A stretch of DNA of 64,000 bases from Argentina anserina (Eukaryota; Streptophyta; Magnoliopsida; Rosales; Rosaceae), in the NCBI RefSeq assembly GCF_933775445.1, contig NC_065876.1, positions 5,952,001-6,016,000 of the forward strand, read 5' to 3'. Under the pieces are notes generated by a model, which was not told the DNA's origin, searched no databases, and saw nothing but the letters and a program-made list of their open reading frames with translations. How positions within the stretch are numbered: the first letter of the stretch is position 1; each line of letters starts with the position of its first letter. Made by a program: the position numbers and the translations under genes. This document shows, in pieces, positions 47,826 through 60,603 of this stretch.

Positions 47826-50060
47826 CTAGTGGATCCGAAAAGCCCGCGGAGACCCGCAAGTCCGATAGGCTTTTACCCCACTCGGCCCGCGAGAAATCCC
47901 GCCAAAGCCTGCTTATGTGAGTAGAGGGCCGGGCTTAGTTTAGAGGTGTGAAACTCGGCCCGGCCAGTGGGCCCGAACCGCCAAAACCTGTAAGGCCTGG
48001 TAAAAGCCCGCCAAATAAAACAATATTATCCATACATATTCTATTAGTTTTAGAATAAAACTATGGCATTTATGAAGCAACTATATGAAGGAAACTTCTC
48101 GAGATCGATCGACACCGGCCAATATGATCAGTATATATATTTAGTGACTCTGTAAAAATTGTATCAAATTCGGACCTCGTCTGACCGTCGAAATTTCTGG
48201 TAAACCGAAAACAACACTGATATGCTCTAAGGGATGACCAATTACCAAGATGCGAACGCCAAATGTCGTTTGCATATCTAAAATCACCTAATTTTTATTA
48301 TCAATCGTGTGTGGTCGCACCGAGAAAACCTATTTGGTGAAGCCCCGGTCAATGTGGGTTTTAATATGTCAAAACGCCTTTTTTTAGTTAACTATAAGTA
48401 CGGACGGTCAAACCATGTCCAAAACGGCTGAAATTTTTACGGGTTCCCTATAAATCGATCACATATGCTGGTGTAGATCTACCATATTTCGAATTGGAGT
48501 TGTCGATTGGCGAAGTGTCTATTAATGTATCATAACATTTTATATTAGGTTTATAATAAAACTATCGCATTATGAAGCAACTCTATGAAAGAAACTTCTC
48601 GATATCAATCGACATCATCTAATGTGATTGGTATATATATTTAGTGATCCTATAAAAATTTCATCCAATACGGACCTCATTTGATCGTCAGAATTTCCAG
48701 TAAACCAAAAACACCACTAATATGTCATAAGAGATAACCCATTACCAAGATGGGAACACCGAAAGTAGTTTGCATTACCTAATTTTTGTCACCGATCGTG
48801 CGCGGTCGCACTAAGGAAACCTATTTGGCAAGCCCCAATCAATTAGGCTTTTAATATGTCAAAACACATTTTTTTAGTTAACAGTAGGTACGGACGGTCA
48901 AACCATGTCCAAAACTGATGAATTTTTTACGGGTTCTCGAAATATATATACCGATCACATCTGCTGGTGTCGATCGACCATATTTTGAACTGAAGTTGTC
49001 GATCCCCGAAGTGTCTACTAATGTATCATAACCTTTATATTAGGTTTATAATAAAAATATCGTATTATGAAGTGACTATATGAATAAAATTTATCGGGAT
49101 CGATTAACACAATCCAATGTGATCGGTATATATATTTAGTGATCCTATAAAATTCATCCAATTCGGACCTCGTTTGACCGTCAGAATTTCTGGTAAACAA
49201 AAAACACCACTAATATGCTCTAAAGGATGACCCATTACTAAGATGCGAACGCCGAAAGCCTTTGCAAATATAAAATCACCTAATTTTTGTCACCGATCGT
49301 GCGTGGTCGCACCGAGGAAACCCATTTGGTGAAACCTCAGTCAATGGGGGTTTTAATATTTCAAAACGCATTTTTTTTAGTTAACCGTAAGTACGGACGG
49401 TCAAACCATGTCCAAAACGGACGAAATTTTTACGGGTTCCTTAAATATATATACTGATCACATATGCTGTTATCGATCGACCATATTTCGAACTGGAGTT
49501 GTCGATCGCCGAAGTGTGCACTAATGTATCATAACCTTTATATTAGATTTATAATAAAACTATCGCATTATGAAATAACTATATGAAGGAAACTTCTCAG
49601 GATCAATCGACAATATACGATGTGATCGGTATATATTTGCATTTATGAAATCACCTAATTTTTGTCATCGATCGTGCACGGTCGCATTAAGGAAACCCAT
49701 TTGACAAAGCCTCGGTCAATGAGGTTTTAATATGTCAAAACGTATTTTTTTTATTTGACCGTAGGTACGGATGGTCAAAACATGTCCAAAACTTACAAAA
49801 GTTTTACGTGGTCCCTATATATATATATATATATTTATATCAATCACATCTATTGGTGTCGATCAACAATATTTTGAAACTAAAATTTGTTTGTGACTTT
49901 TTTAAAAAATGTTTTCTAATAATTATTTTGTTGTTCCAAACCCTTAAATAAGAGTGTTATGTTTTTTTAATATAAGTCTTCAAGACGCTTTAGGTAAGCG
50001 GATTTAAATCTTCATATTTTTAAAAATATCCGGCCCGGCCCGTTGACGAGCCATAGCTGG
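47826..50060. mobile_element. repeat-filled element with GGCCCGG-rich, hAT-like ends
   Basis: The left flank has dense GCCCG and GGCCCGG motifs and the sequence TAGAGGTGTGAAACTCGGCC (47940-47959). The right flank ends in GGCCCGGCCCGTTGACGAGC, whose reverse complement (TCGTCAACGGGCCGGGCC) is the usual look of plant hAT termini. Between them lies a tandem array of units of about 0.5 kb. No target-site duplication was found and no transposase is visible, so assignment as one mobile element is tentative. Confidence 0.5.
48030..49880. repeat. tandem array, about 3.7 copies of a 490-503 bp unit
   Basis: Landmarks recur in the same order in each unit: TTTATAATAAAACTATCGCA, AATTCGGACCTCGT, GATCGTGC-GGTCGCAC, TTTTAATATGTCAAAACGC, TACGGACGGTCAAACCATGT, and a GTCGATCG-type block. 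The TACGGACGGTC landmark occurs near 48399, 48889 and 49392 (spacings about 490 and 503) and as TACGGATGGTC near 49766 (spacing about 374, so the last unit has an internal deletion). There is no coding potential. Confidence 0.9.
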
Positions 50061-50230
50061 AAATGAGCAAAAAAGTTATATGTTGGTGAAGAGAACTCGA
50101 AGAGGAAAATTGTTAAAAAGACATATTGAGGGGAAAATATCCAAAAATTGTTGATAGGATTAGTGTTAAGAAAATGGGTGTATATTGTTGATGATTGGTT
50201 TTTTGTTTTGTTTTGTTTTGTTATGTGTAG

Positions 50231-50363
50231 AGTTACACTGCCGAAGCTGGATGCTATGATGCAGTACTGTGTAGCGTGTGCTATTCACTCTCATGTTGTG
50301 AGGGTGAGGTCTCGGACCAAGAGGAGGAACCGTGAACCACCAGTGAGATTCATCCGGCGCAGG
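50231..50363 (+). pseudogene. RPS26: orphan terminal exon of ribosomal protein eS26
   Basis: The segment codes [20 protein letters not shown] followed by [16 protein letters not shown] and RFIRRR, the C-terminal part of eS26, a small ribosomal subunit protein. It begins right after a normal acceptor (TGTGTAG), which suggests a genomic fragment rather than a retrocopy. The upstream exon with the zinc-binding CSNCGKCCPKDKA-like region is absent from the preceding sequence. After RFIRRR the frame runs into T-rich sequence with no eS26 tail. The fragment cannot make a ribosomal protein alone. It directly follows the repeat-filled element and may have been captured or cut off by it. Confidence 0.85.
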
Positions 50364-50449
50364 GTGAGATTCTTTTTTCGTGTTTATAGATTCTCTATGC
50401 AAGTTGTCAACTCATTGTTTGTTTTGTTAGTTTCGGGTTTGTAGATAGT

Positions 50450-51282
50450 AATGCTACTATTGGATGCTTCTTGATTGGATCGTTCCGTTTCTTTTGTTCA
50501 TTTCCAATAGAAACCAAAATGGGTGTATATTTACAAACTACATTATCGTCTATGTCATTTCTAGACTCTAGTACAACATTCCCAACCTCATTATCATTAA
50601 CAATTTTTATTTGAAACCCATATTAGGTCGGTCCACTTTATGATTCACTCTATACATGATATGGTGGGAGGGAGCGTGTCTACATCAATTCTCAGGGGCT
50701 TTTGGAGACATAAGCTTGTGGGGAATATAGAAAAACTATATTCTAGGATTTTAATCACGTTTCTCAACCCTAATTCGTCATTCAAAGTTTCAAACAACTA
50801 CTTTTTCCACCATTGAGTATATATGCAGTATTGCAGGATAGACAATCTCCACGTACACTTTGGCTCGTTGAACGTCTCATTATATTCGTTCTCCTATGAT
50901 GATATTGGTTTAATTTAATTAATTACTACCTCCATCATTTATTCTACTCAATTAGGTTTAATATGAGGAAATATGTACAGGAGTTGTACTAGGAGATCAA
51001 TCTGATTAAATAGGTAAATGTAGGAAAGATCAATAATATATAACATCTGATGATGCAAGCAACGCCAATAGTTAGAATCCAGCCTTTTGTTTGTTTTCTG
51101 TTAAAGAGAATCGACTCAATCGAGAAATTTCAATGAACTTTTGTTCATCATCACCAGCAGAAAGAAAGTGAACAGGTTACAATATGGTAAGCATGGTCCG
51201 CATGGTAATAATACTGACCAATTTATTATTCAACTAAGCATTAGTCACTCACAGCTCACTGACTGACTGACTGACTGACTGC

Positions 51283-51325
<43 letters not shown>

Positions 51326-51780
51326 CACAGTCATGCTCAGGCATACTTAGCGTCAATCTACAGATCTAGCACGGTTTCAGTCTTACAGAATCATAGTCGT
51401 AGCAGCTGCGTTGCGTATGTCACTGGCGACTGGGGGAAAGGGAATTCAAATATATCCGTCTGTTTGTTTCCAATTTATGGCAAAGCTTCGTACGCGAAGT
51501 ATAACCCTTCCATATAAAGAACAACTCGGCACCAAATTATGCAGTATTACAGCTATAAACCTGGTTAATATACTAATCCGACATTCCGACCAACCAAAAT
51601 TCCAGAGAGTTCATAAGAACCCTACCTCTGGCTCTATGCGACTCCAAGTTGACTTTTGACTTGTCTTTTTATCGTGCTATACTTAATTAGTTTCAACTAA
51701 GTATAATCAATCTGTGCTCTAACTCTAGCCTCACACTTCCCCACTCTCCATCCTATAATTTAACCCCCTCCGAGTCTCCG
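50450..51780. other. KNOX upstream region
   Basis: A spacer of 1.3 kb serving as promoter for the KNOX gene. It holds a (GACT)n run at about 51256-51279 and a (CT)n run at about 51285-51318, then a possible TATA-like CCTATAATTT near 51751 some 65 bases before the start codon. GA/CT repeats can recruit BPC factors, known regulators of class I KNOX genes; that link is inference here. Confidence 0.45.
51256..51318. repeat. compound GACT and CT microsatellite
   Basis: Tandem GACT units (six or so) are followed a few bases later by about 17 CT units, roughly 500 bp upstream of the KNOX start codon. Confidence 0.9.
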
Positions 51781-51816
51781 ACACTCTCTCACCTCTCCTC
51801 GGAAACAGTAACAACA

Positions 51817-54800
51817 ATGGAACAATTCTACGGTTTCAGTACTGGTTCTGATCAGTATTACTCTTCTTCATCAATACCTACGCCCCCGGAACACATACCC
51901 CTCGCGGCGTACTACAGTAGCTTCGAGCCTCTATCGGCGGTAGTACACGGGAGTAGCTCCGACCCGGTATATCATTACTCGGGTTCTAATTCATCCTCCG
52001 TGTCTGATTGTGTTTCGGTAGCGGCGGCAGGAAATCAAAGAGGTGGAGAAGAGGTTCTGTGCACTGCCGTCAATGCGAAGATCGCTTCTCATCCTCTCTA
52101 CCCTAACCTAGTTCAGGCTTACATCGATTGCCAAAAGGTCGAGTACAGTACTTGAATACTTGTAGTACGTTTACCCTTAAGTGTGTATTTAACTATTTAT
52201 ATTTGGCTTATCAATGCATAAGAACTTAAGAACAAGGGACAGTTATATCAGCCGTTTGAATCTGTGTACAGGTGGGAGCGCCGCCAGAAATAGCCAATAT
52301 TTTGGAGGACATCCGGCCAGAAAGTGATCAGCTCAGTAGGAGAACCGTCGGTTCGACTTGCATGGGTGTTGATCCTGACCTCGATGAGTTCATGGTAATC
52401 TCTATTTCCCTCTATAGACGCTGTGTCGTATTATCTGCCTGTGTTTTCCTCCTCTGTGTGTTGATAGATTTGATTTCTTGGTCTGTTCTGATCTGTAGGA
52501 AACATACTGTGATATATTGTTGAAGTACAAATCGGATCTGACAAAGCCCTTGGACGAAGCAATCACCTTCTTGAACAGCATGGAGACGCAGCTCAACAAT
52601 CTCTCCAAAACCAGTAGTCTTTCAACTCTCTTATTTCTTCTGTGTTTGATTTTGATATTTTCGGTTATTTCAATGATTTTTAACAGGAAATACCTCATAG
52701 GAAGAAGTGTGGTTTAGATTCCTATGATGAGTTCCCTTTTTTACTGGTTCTGATAATGATGGCACCTGGACGATAAAACAAAAAAGCGCTTGTTCTTACT
52801 GAAATAGAACAAAAATTTGACTGAGAACAGCAAACCCTAAGTTCCAGTTTATTTAATGCTAAGCCGCTGTGATATTTCACATTTTGGAATAGGTTAAATT
52901 CAAAAAACAGTACCCAAATTATTGATCATTTCAATTTTTAGTACCTCACATTTAAAAACTATCGCATTAGTAACTCAAGTTTCTATTTCAGGTTAATTTT
53001 AGTTCATTCCGTCAATTAACAACGTTAGTAGCTTTATTTCATACCAATTTTTAAAACATTTATCACTTTATTTTCCACTGATTTCACTTAATTTTTTATA
53101 ACCAATATTTTATACCCTTTAAATTAACCAATTGTTATATACGCATTTTCTTTTGCTTTTCAAAACATTTAAATGCCCATGAATCCTATGATATAGTTTT
53201 TGAGCATATTATTATAACAATATGGTTGTTGGTTGATGGAGATATACAAAATGAAATATATGCGGATTTATTTTGTAATTGCGAACTTTAGCTTGTTTGT
53301 AATATCTTGTTGGCAAATGAAAAATGCTTATTAATTTTATAATGAAATGATATGAATTAATTAACTTAGTTTAAAAAAAAATAGAAGTTGAAATTGGAGG
53401 AAAATGAAAGATGAAATCGAAAAATAATGAAGTCACGAAAATGCACTTAAAAATTGGTGGGAAAATGAAGCCATAAACGGTATTAATTGATGGAAAGAAC
53501 TAAAATTAGGTTGAAATAGAAACTTGAGGTACTAATGTGATAGTTTTTAAATATGAAGTATTAAAAGTTTTTAGAATGATCAATAGTTTTGGTACCGTTT
53601 GTTGATTTCTCCCTTAGAAATATAGACACCAGGTAACTATATAACGGGTCAAGAAATATGTTTAGGTATTGATCTTGAGGTTAATAGGTGTTGTTTTCCT
53701 TTGTCTTTGCTACACCTTTGCATATCATGATGGCACTACTACACAATATCGATCATGTCTGGCAGAAAGGATTTGGGGGTAGCACAAAATTACATGCTTG
53801 ATTTTTTACCTTAATGTAGGTAAGTTGTCTGTTTGTTTATCGTACACACGTACATGAGTGTGTGTGTTTATGTAGACACTGTTTCATTTTCAACCGTATG
53901 CACTGTTGAGGATGTGTGGAATTATATAAGCTATTTCACCTAGTTACTTTTTAAAAAAGTTTTGTGTGAAATTAAGTTAGCCGAAATCGTCAGTTGTAGT
54001 AGCTCTTATTGTCCCAAAGCTCCATGCTTATGGGGAAATTAAATGTATCTTGGATTGTTCCACAAGTTTCTACAAGCGTTTGGCCTACTGGTCTAGCCAG
54101 TTCTCATTTTAGGTGCATATCTGTTATGAATGCTAGTATTGTATACTAATCCAGAAGTTAAGAGTACCAAGAAAAAATGTTATGAAATAGGTTCAGCCGT
54201 GTAAAATTCAGTCTGAGATTGACGAAAGAAAGCTACTGTTCTTCTAATCATCCTAGTTCGTTGGCAACGAAAAATATTCCTTCTATTGAATCCTGTGAAG
54301 AAGCCGGTAACTGAGTAACATATATAGATAAAGGCAGGTTAAGTACACTTGGTAAGAGATATACCTTTTGAATAGATATCTAATGACTGTTGATCTTCAA
54401 CTTTTGAGGTATGCATGCATCGGGCCTAATTGTATATTTGTAGAATCCACGGAGTTGTGGTACTTGGTGCATATGGGTTTTGTCGCTAATTTTTTATTTT
54501 AGCATTACTTCATGTAATCAAAGCCACAAAGATTACAGATGTAGTTTGGTAACATGCTTGTTTTTTTGCAAAGCTTTGAAACAAAAAGCTGCTCTCATGG
54601 TGTGTGCTTGTTGTGGGGCTTGGACGTTATGGATTTAGTTGGACCTTAAGGTGTGGAAAGCTGTTTTTTACTTTAATTAACTGGTTTAGTTTGAACTTTT
54701 GTAGGAATTACCTTTATTTATTTGGCACCTGACTATGTGATTGAGCTTGAAACTTAATGTGCTTCGATTGCGTGTGTCATTTGCGCATGCTCGAGCAGGT

Positions 54801-57439
54801 TCTTTCAATTTTTAATTCATTTTGACAGATTGATGCATTAGATGTTTGTGTGGTCTTTATGAAGTAATGAAATAATTAGTTATTGTATTCTGCTTATCAA
54901 TGGATAACTGAGGAATTGAGGCTTGTATTAAAGCACCAGATTAAGTGACTGAGGCTACTTTGCACTACACTAATATGTTTACTATGCGTGTTTCAATGTT
55001 GTTCATGGTAAAGCAGCTGGTCTTAGGTTTGAATATCACGATAACTGGATGTAATGAAGTGGTAAGGATCAGGATTTTTTGTGTGCCTGTGTGGATAAAC
55101 TCATGAGATTTTCTTTTCGGGAGATAAAAGCTTCTTTTTTTTTTTGTGAGTTGCCAGTAGCGTCAATTGTACTAGTGCTCAATCTTCTCTGGCATATTAA
55201 AAAAAATAATGTCTCAATAGGTTTAAACTAAACCATAATCTAATATTTTTAGGTCTCTGGCTACACTACTCGGCAATTTCTTGTAAACAGGTTTGGTTCA
55301 AATGGAACAAAGCTGTGTTGAATCAAATATTTTCACTTGATCTATATATGATCATTATTTATAGATGTAGGTTTGCACTTATAGTTGCTCTATAAATATA
55401 TAGTTGTGGTCATTTAGAGTCTGTCTTGTTGGTATGTCATACTGTTTTGTTTTTAAAATGCATATGCAGAATAGTACCAAGCTCATGGCAACATGAGATT
55501 CACAGGCCTGTGTGCGTGAATTCTGGATTTAAGTACGGTGACGGTGTGTGTGTGTATAAATGATTCGGATGTACATGCGTAAGAAATTATGCTGTAACTT
55601 TAGCTTAACTGTGCTGCAAAATGTTCATCTCCGCCATCTGCGTACAGTAGTTGAATCTTGCTTTATTGGTTATTGCATCTTGCAGTATAAGATTGATTGA
55701 TTCTTTATTTTCAGCTGAAAGTGTGTTAAATTGCAAACAGGGGACTCTAGAATTAGTGGATTGATGAATTGAAGCTTAATCACTGGTGTTTTGATGAAGG
55801 AGAGAGAGAGAGAGAGAGCTAGGCTGTGTTTCAATACTGTGCATGGAACTATGGAAGATTGTTATTTGATGCGTGCTTAGCCTGGACACAATGGGCATGT
55901 TGAGCACATGGGTAGGGTAGCATGGGGAATTTGAATGTATATATGGCAAGTGTCATTGACCTAATGGACTCCCGCAGTTTCAGCTATTGAAACCAGGTCC
56001 ACTACTCTACTGGTTCAATTTGCGCTGGCTGTGCTTTTGCTTCCCCAGGTTCGGTGAGTGTATATGTGTGAGCGAGGATATATGTTCATGATTATATGCA
56101 CTTATCTGGGCAGAGAGGTAAGTATGGTTTTGTAAAGCTTAGCCTCAGTCAGGTGGATCCCAGTCACGTAGTAACTTGAAAGCACCATACCATTTATGCA
56201 GCTTTTTCTGCAACCTTTCTGGGAACTTCAACATAAGAAGCTTGGTTTCACACCTCGATTGGGTAAGGGATAATGGGCTGCATGCGTGCTTTGCGGGTTT
56301 ACCTCACAGACTACTCGGAGTGTCTGAAACTGTGAAAGTGCCCTTCGTTTCATATTTCACTGCTTCTGGAGGTCTGATCGATAAGATAGAACGAAACTAA
56401 TTATTAAGATCGATATTTTAATATCTTATTACTGTCAGGGTTTCTGTTTGCTAGGGTTGAGTGCTGAGTGCTTTTGTGGACCCTATACATCCATGTAGTT
56501 GGGATTGGAATCATTGGATGGCTTTATGATACATCACATCCCTGGAAACATGAAATCCTGCTCTCCATGTGTGTATTGTTATGCATGCATGCTTACATAT
56601 CATCAAGACGGTCCTACCATCATATGTTGGCCTCATCCGTGCTCTTTTCGGGTTGTAGAATGGGGCTCCGTTATTTGTCTAGCTGTTAACCAAAAATGGT
56701 TTTCTGGGGGACCCGGCCTTTGTTTTTGCTTCAAACCCTAATTTTGGACGAGGGTTTATATGTACTCTGGTAAGTGGTAACTCTGGGTTGGATGGTTTGA
56801 ATGGTCGCGTTTTATTCTGGATATTTTGAAATTAAGTTGTAATTGTTTTGGAATTCTACTACTTGGGTAAGACGTGATGAAGTCTTTTGTATGCATTTGG
56901 CAAGCATACATGTTCCGTTTTGATTTTAACTGTAAGTGGTTATGTGTTTGCCGATGATGCTACTGCAGGTGATTCTTCTGATTATGAAGACCTGTGTGGA
57001 GGAGAGATTGATGTACAGGAATACGATCATCAGCAAACAAATGAAAATCATGAATTGAAGGACAAGTTGATGCGTAAGTATAGTGGTTATATAAGCACTC
57101 TGAAGCATGAGTTTTCTAAGAAAAAGAAGAAGGGAAAGCTGCCGAGAGATGCTAAGCAAATCCTTACGGATTGGTGGAACCTTCACTACAAATGGCCATA
57201 TCCAACGGTACGTGTTTCTAATTAACTATGTTTGTTACGTTCTCAAGCATGGCATAATAGCTTTGACAAACTTACAGGAAGTAGACAAGATGCAACTAGC
57301 TCAAGTAACGGGTTTGGATCAAAAACAAATTAACAACTGGTTCATAAATCAAAGGAAGCGCCACTGGAAACCATCAGAAAACATGCAGTTGGCTGTTATG
57401 GAAAGTCTCTATGGTTCGCATCCTGTTTCGAGAGACTAA
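51817..57439 (+). CDS. class I KNOX homeodomain transcription factor (KNAT2/KNAT6-like)
   Basis: A nuclear TALE homeodomain protein; class I KNOX factors partner BELL proteins to maintain meristems and pattern boundaries, leaves and inflorescences. Five exons join in frame (51817-52137, 52272-52394, 52499-52613, 56969-57207, 57278-57439) for 319 aa. Domains in order: a variable Ser/Tyr-rich N-terminus; KNOX1 ([30 protein letters not shown]); KNOX2 ([20 protein letters not shown]); an acidic linker; ELK ([20 protein letters not shown]) with KKKKKGKLP; and a homeodomain with the TALE PYP loop (HYKWPYPT) and recognition helix [12 protein letters not shown]. The KNOX1 sequence is closest to KNAT2/KNAT6. 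The exon 3 donor (ACCA|GTAGTC) is weak but keeps phase. The third intron is 4355 bp, and long introns in this gene class often carry regulatory elements. Confidence 0.93.
52614..56968 (+). other. 4.36-kb intron of the KNOX gene
   Basis: This lies between exon 3 (KNOX2 end) and exon 4 (ELK). It contains the TIR element at 52892-53613, T runs, TG repeats near 55540 and an (AG)n run at about 55800-55817. Short frames at 56176-56741 show no domain and I treat them as intronic. No other gene was seen on either strand. Confidence 0.7.
52892..53613. mobile_element. MULE-like non-autonomous element with long terminal inverted repeats
   Basis: The two ends are inverted copies over roughly 130 bp. The left end includes ATTGATCATTTCAATTTTTA, AAAACTATCGCATTAGTA and AAGTTTCTATTTC; the right end carries the complements (GAAATAGAAACTTGAGGTAC, CTAATGTGATAGTTTTTAAA, GAATGATCAATAGTTTT). 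A candidate 9-bp target duplication is TTTGGAATA (52883-52891) and TTAGAAATA (53614-53622), 7 of 9 matching. Long TIRs with a 9-bp duplication point to Mutator-like elements. The core is AT-rich with no transposase. It sits inside the KNOX intron. Confidence 0.75.
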
Positions 57440-57630
57440 CTGGCCAGATTGATCAGCCTCCAGCCACTGATTATATTTATTAGATCTACTCTGATTCTGG
57501 TCCCTTGTTAACTTGATTTGTAAATGAATTCTTAAACTTGACCGAAATTTACCTAATGCCGGAGGAGATCTCTACTCCCTTTTGGTTCTACCCAAGTACT
57601 TGTATGGCATGTATAGAACTATTTGATCAT

Positions 57631-58400
57631 TGAGAGCATCTCCCACCATAAGGTAAAATTGGTAAGCTATAAGTGATATATGGCTTACCACTTTAGTATA
57701 TTCCTACCATCTTTTTTGCCTTTTATTTTTAAGCTCCCACCATAAGGTATAAATGGTAAGGTATACATAGGGTTTTTGGATGACAACGGCTATTATTTGA
57801 ATCATGATTGAAAAAACGGCTACTATTTTTTTTGTCAACATGTATAACGGCTAGTTAACAGACATTTTTGAAAATTTTATATATTCTTTTAATATTTATG
57901 TATTATTTAGTTATTTTACTTTTATGCATCAGTGTGTATGGTACTTTTTCCGAGCTCGGAGGTCATCTCCGAGAAAGTTTTGAAGATGCCGTTAATTATC
58001 GTTTATAAATCATAAGTTATTTTTATACATTAAAATAATTTAACTCAATCATATTCAATATTGGGATCATATGAAAGAGCTCACTGCTAGGTTCGTGATG
58101 GTACAATAGTTATTTGTAAAAAATAAAAATAAGTATGGTATTTATGGAGAAAATTAATATGTAACTAAAATTAAAATGAATATAATTGGAATATTAGAAA
58201 AAGTATGAGGATAGATTGGGAAGAAAATGAAAAAATAATAAAAAATATATCTCATTTACCTTACAAAATGGAATGCCATAGATAGCATTCCACTATTCAC
58301 ATAAGGCAAAAAAAATTTTGGAGAAATAGGGGATACCTTATGGTGGGAGGTGGTGGTAAGGTATATTTATGGTTTTACCTTATGATGGGAGATGGTCTCA
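57631..58400. mobile_element. MITE-like element with 28-bp inverted ends
   Basis: The left end TGAGAGCATCTCCCACCATA plus AGGTAAAA matches the reverse complement of the right end (TGAGACCATCTCCCATCATA plus AGGTAAAA) at all but two positions. The CCATAAGGTA motif recurs inside both ends (near 57735 and 58333). The core is AT-rich and non-coding. No clear target duplication was identified, so the superfamily is left open. It lies about 190 bp past the KNOX stop, possibly within or just beyond its 3' untranslated region. Confidence 0.8.
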
Positions 58401-60411
58401 CAATTTAGCTAGCATCACCGCCGAAACTTACCAGTAACAGAACCTCATTACTACGCACTATGCCAATATTGTCTTCACACAATACGAGAAAGACGGCATA
58501 CAAAATTCAAACAACATAAGTTGGTTTTTTAGGTCATTGATCGAGACGGCATATAATGGATATTTGTTGTGTAAAAAATATGATATATTGGTTAGACCAC
58601 AAACATGTGTAGTGTGATCTAATAAAAAAATAGTTTGAGTTGAAATTTTGGACAAAGTAACAATGAAAATTAAGTGTAATATGATGAAATTTAAAAAAAT
58701 TCAATTTTAATTGAAGATGTAAATGACGTAATTCTATTGTCTGAAAAAGAAACGTGAGATTTGGCTTTTCAATCTTACCCGAGGGTTTCAAGCTTTCCCA
58801 CATTTAGTTTAAAAAAAAAGGTGGGAAGTTTTCCCACACTTTTACTACATTTAGTAGAACAACAGATTTATGTCGTCTAAGAAGTCTTTGTTCTAAGATT
58901 TTTCCCACCCTTTCATTTGGTAAAAAGTTCCCACACTTGGTCAAAAATTTGAAGACCTCAATTGGAGCACTTGTTGTGTATAAATTCAAACAACATAAAT
59001 ATGTCGTGTCTTATGAGGTAAAAAATTTGTTGAAATCGATAATATGTCGATTATAAAATGGAAATGCTTTTAACTACTCCGTCTGAACTTATTTCTAGAT
59101 TTGTAATTAAGAAACTTACTCTCATGAATAGAGATTAACACAATGAACTAATACAAAAATGTGTATGTTTATCTTCCAATCATCTACGACGTCGCTCCTA
59201 ATAGAGTAACGTATACGCAAAAGTAATTAAGTTATAAGGTTTAATTGACGACTCACTCAATTGAGACTCGATGACTCACTCGATCAAGATTTTAAAACTA
59301 AGTGAACCTTCTATTAGCTATTGTGATCACATCATACGGTCAAATCTTACAATTTTGACTTCCTCAATATTGTTGGTTTAGAAAGATATACGTGAACATA
59401 TAACTATGTATACATGTCGTACTACATTAGTACGGAAATCGTGTTTCAAATGTCTAAAAATCACATAATGAAACTTCAACTCTTGGATATGATTACAAGA
59501 GTGAAACATGTGCATTATAAAAATAAAATAAAAACTACTTTCAGGATAATATGAGTCTCGAACGAAGTAGTTAACAATAAATCGATCATTTTCAGTTAAC
59601 TTAGATGACATGTACGTGTAGTCTAATCAACTATTTTTTTCTATTGTGAAAGTTAAACTATCTTATTAGACAACATATATATATGTACTTGTTTCACACA
59701 CACCAGAAAAAAAAGAAAAAAACACTATAGTATACCCTCTTATTTCCTCTTTCACTTACACCAGAAACTAAAACCTCTCTCTTATATCCATCTTTTCTCG
59801 AGTAAGGCCAATTTCAGAAAGGTCGAACGAACAGAAAGGTACAGGTCATCCAATTTCCCTTTCTCTTGATTAGGTTAATTACTCTTCCTCTTTTGGTTTG
59901 GATTTTGATTTATTTTAGGCTTTAGGGTTTTACCCATATCAATATGGGGTTTTTATTGAGTTATTAACTGGGGCCTTAGGGGTTATAAATTGGGAATTCA
60001 AAGCTGTGTTCTTCCATTGCTCAATCCTCTAATATTGCATTGATTTGGTTTGTTGTTCTGTATTAAGAGTATAGAGTGAGGGAAGCTAATTGAATTGGCG
60101 CAAGTAGTGAAGTGGTTCTTAGCTTTGCTGGACTCGTGCAAGTTGAGGTAAGCAGACTGTATTTGAATTCGAAATGGTTATGAGTTGAATATCTTTATTT
60201 GGTTGTGAATGAGACGTTACTTGTGAATTGAGTTGAATTTCTTTATTTGGTTGTGAATGAACATATTGAGTCAGTCTTTGATTGATTGTTTTGGTTTGCT
60301 CATAATTGGTACTGGATATTTTGTTATGTGATAATCATATTATTGGATTATGTTATGTGATAGTTTAAGTTGTAATTTTTGTTCTCATACAAGTTTTCAT
60401 GTGTAAATAAG

Positions 60412-60594
60412 ATGGATAAGGGATGGATGCTTGCTTATAGGAGATCTTTAAGATTTCAGACTGGGTTTGAGGCTTTTCTAAAGTTTGCTTTGGCAAACGC
60501 TATCGACAAATCAAGTATACGTTATCCTTGTTCAAAGTGTTGTAACCACCTTTTGGATTTACCATTTAGGTTATTCATGACCATGTATATTTGA
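60412..60594 (+). pseudogene. transposase-associated domain fragment of the CACTA element
   Basis: The 60-aa frame starts MDKGWMLAYRRSLRFQTGFE, continues AFLKFALANAIDKSSIRYPC and has the C-x2-C pair SKCCN. This is the N-terminal transposase-associated domain that opens CACTA transposase genes. It stops at 60594 without the expected downstream histidine region and transposase. Confidence 0.8.
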
Positions 60595-60603
60595 ATGTCA
60601 TTG

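Noticed and set aside
56176..56741. Small frames just before KNOX exon 4
   Set aside because: They lie in the KNOX intron, show no domain and do not join in frame to neighbouring exons.
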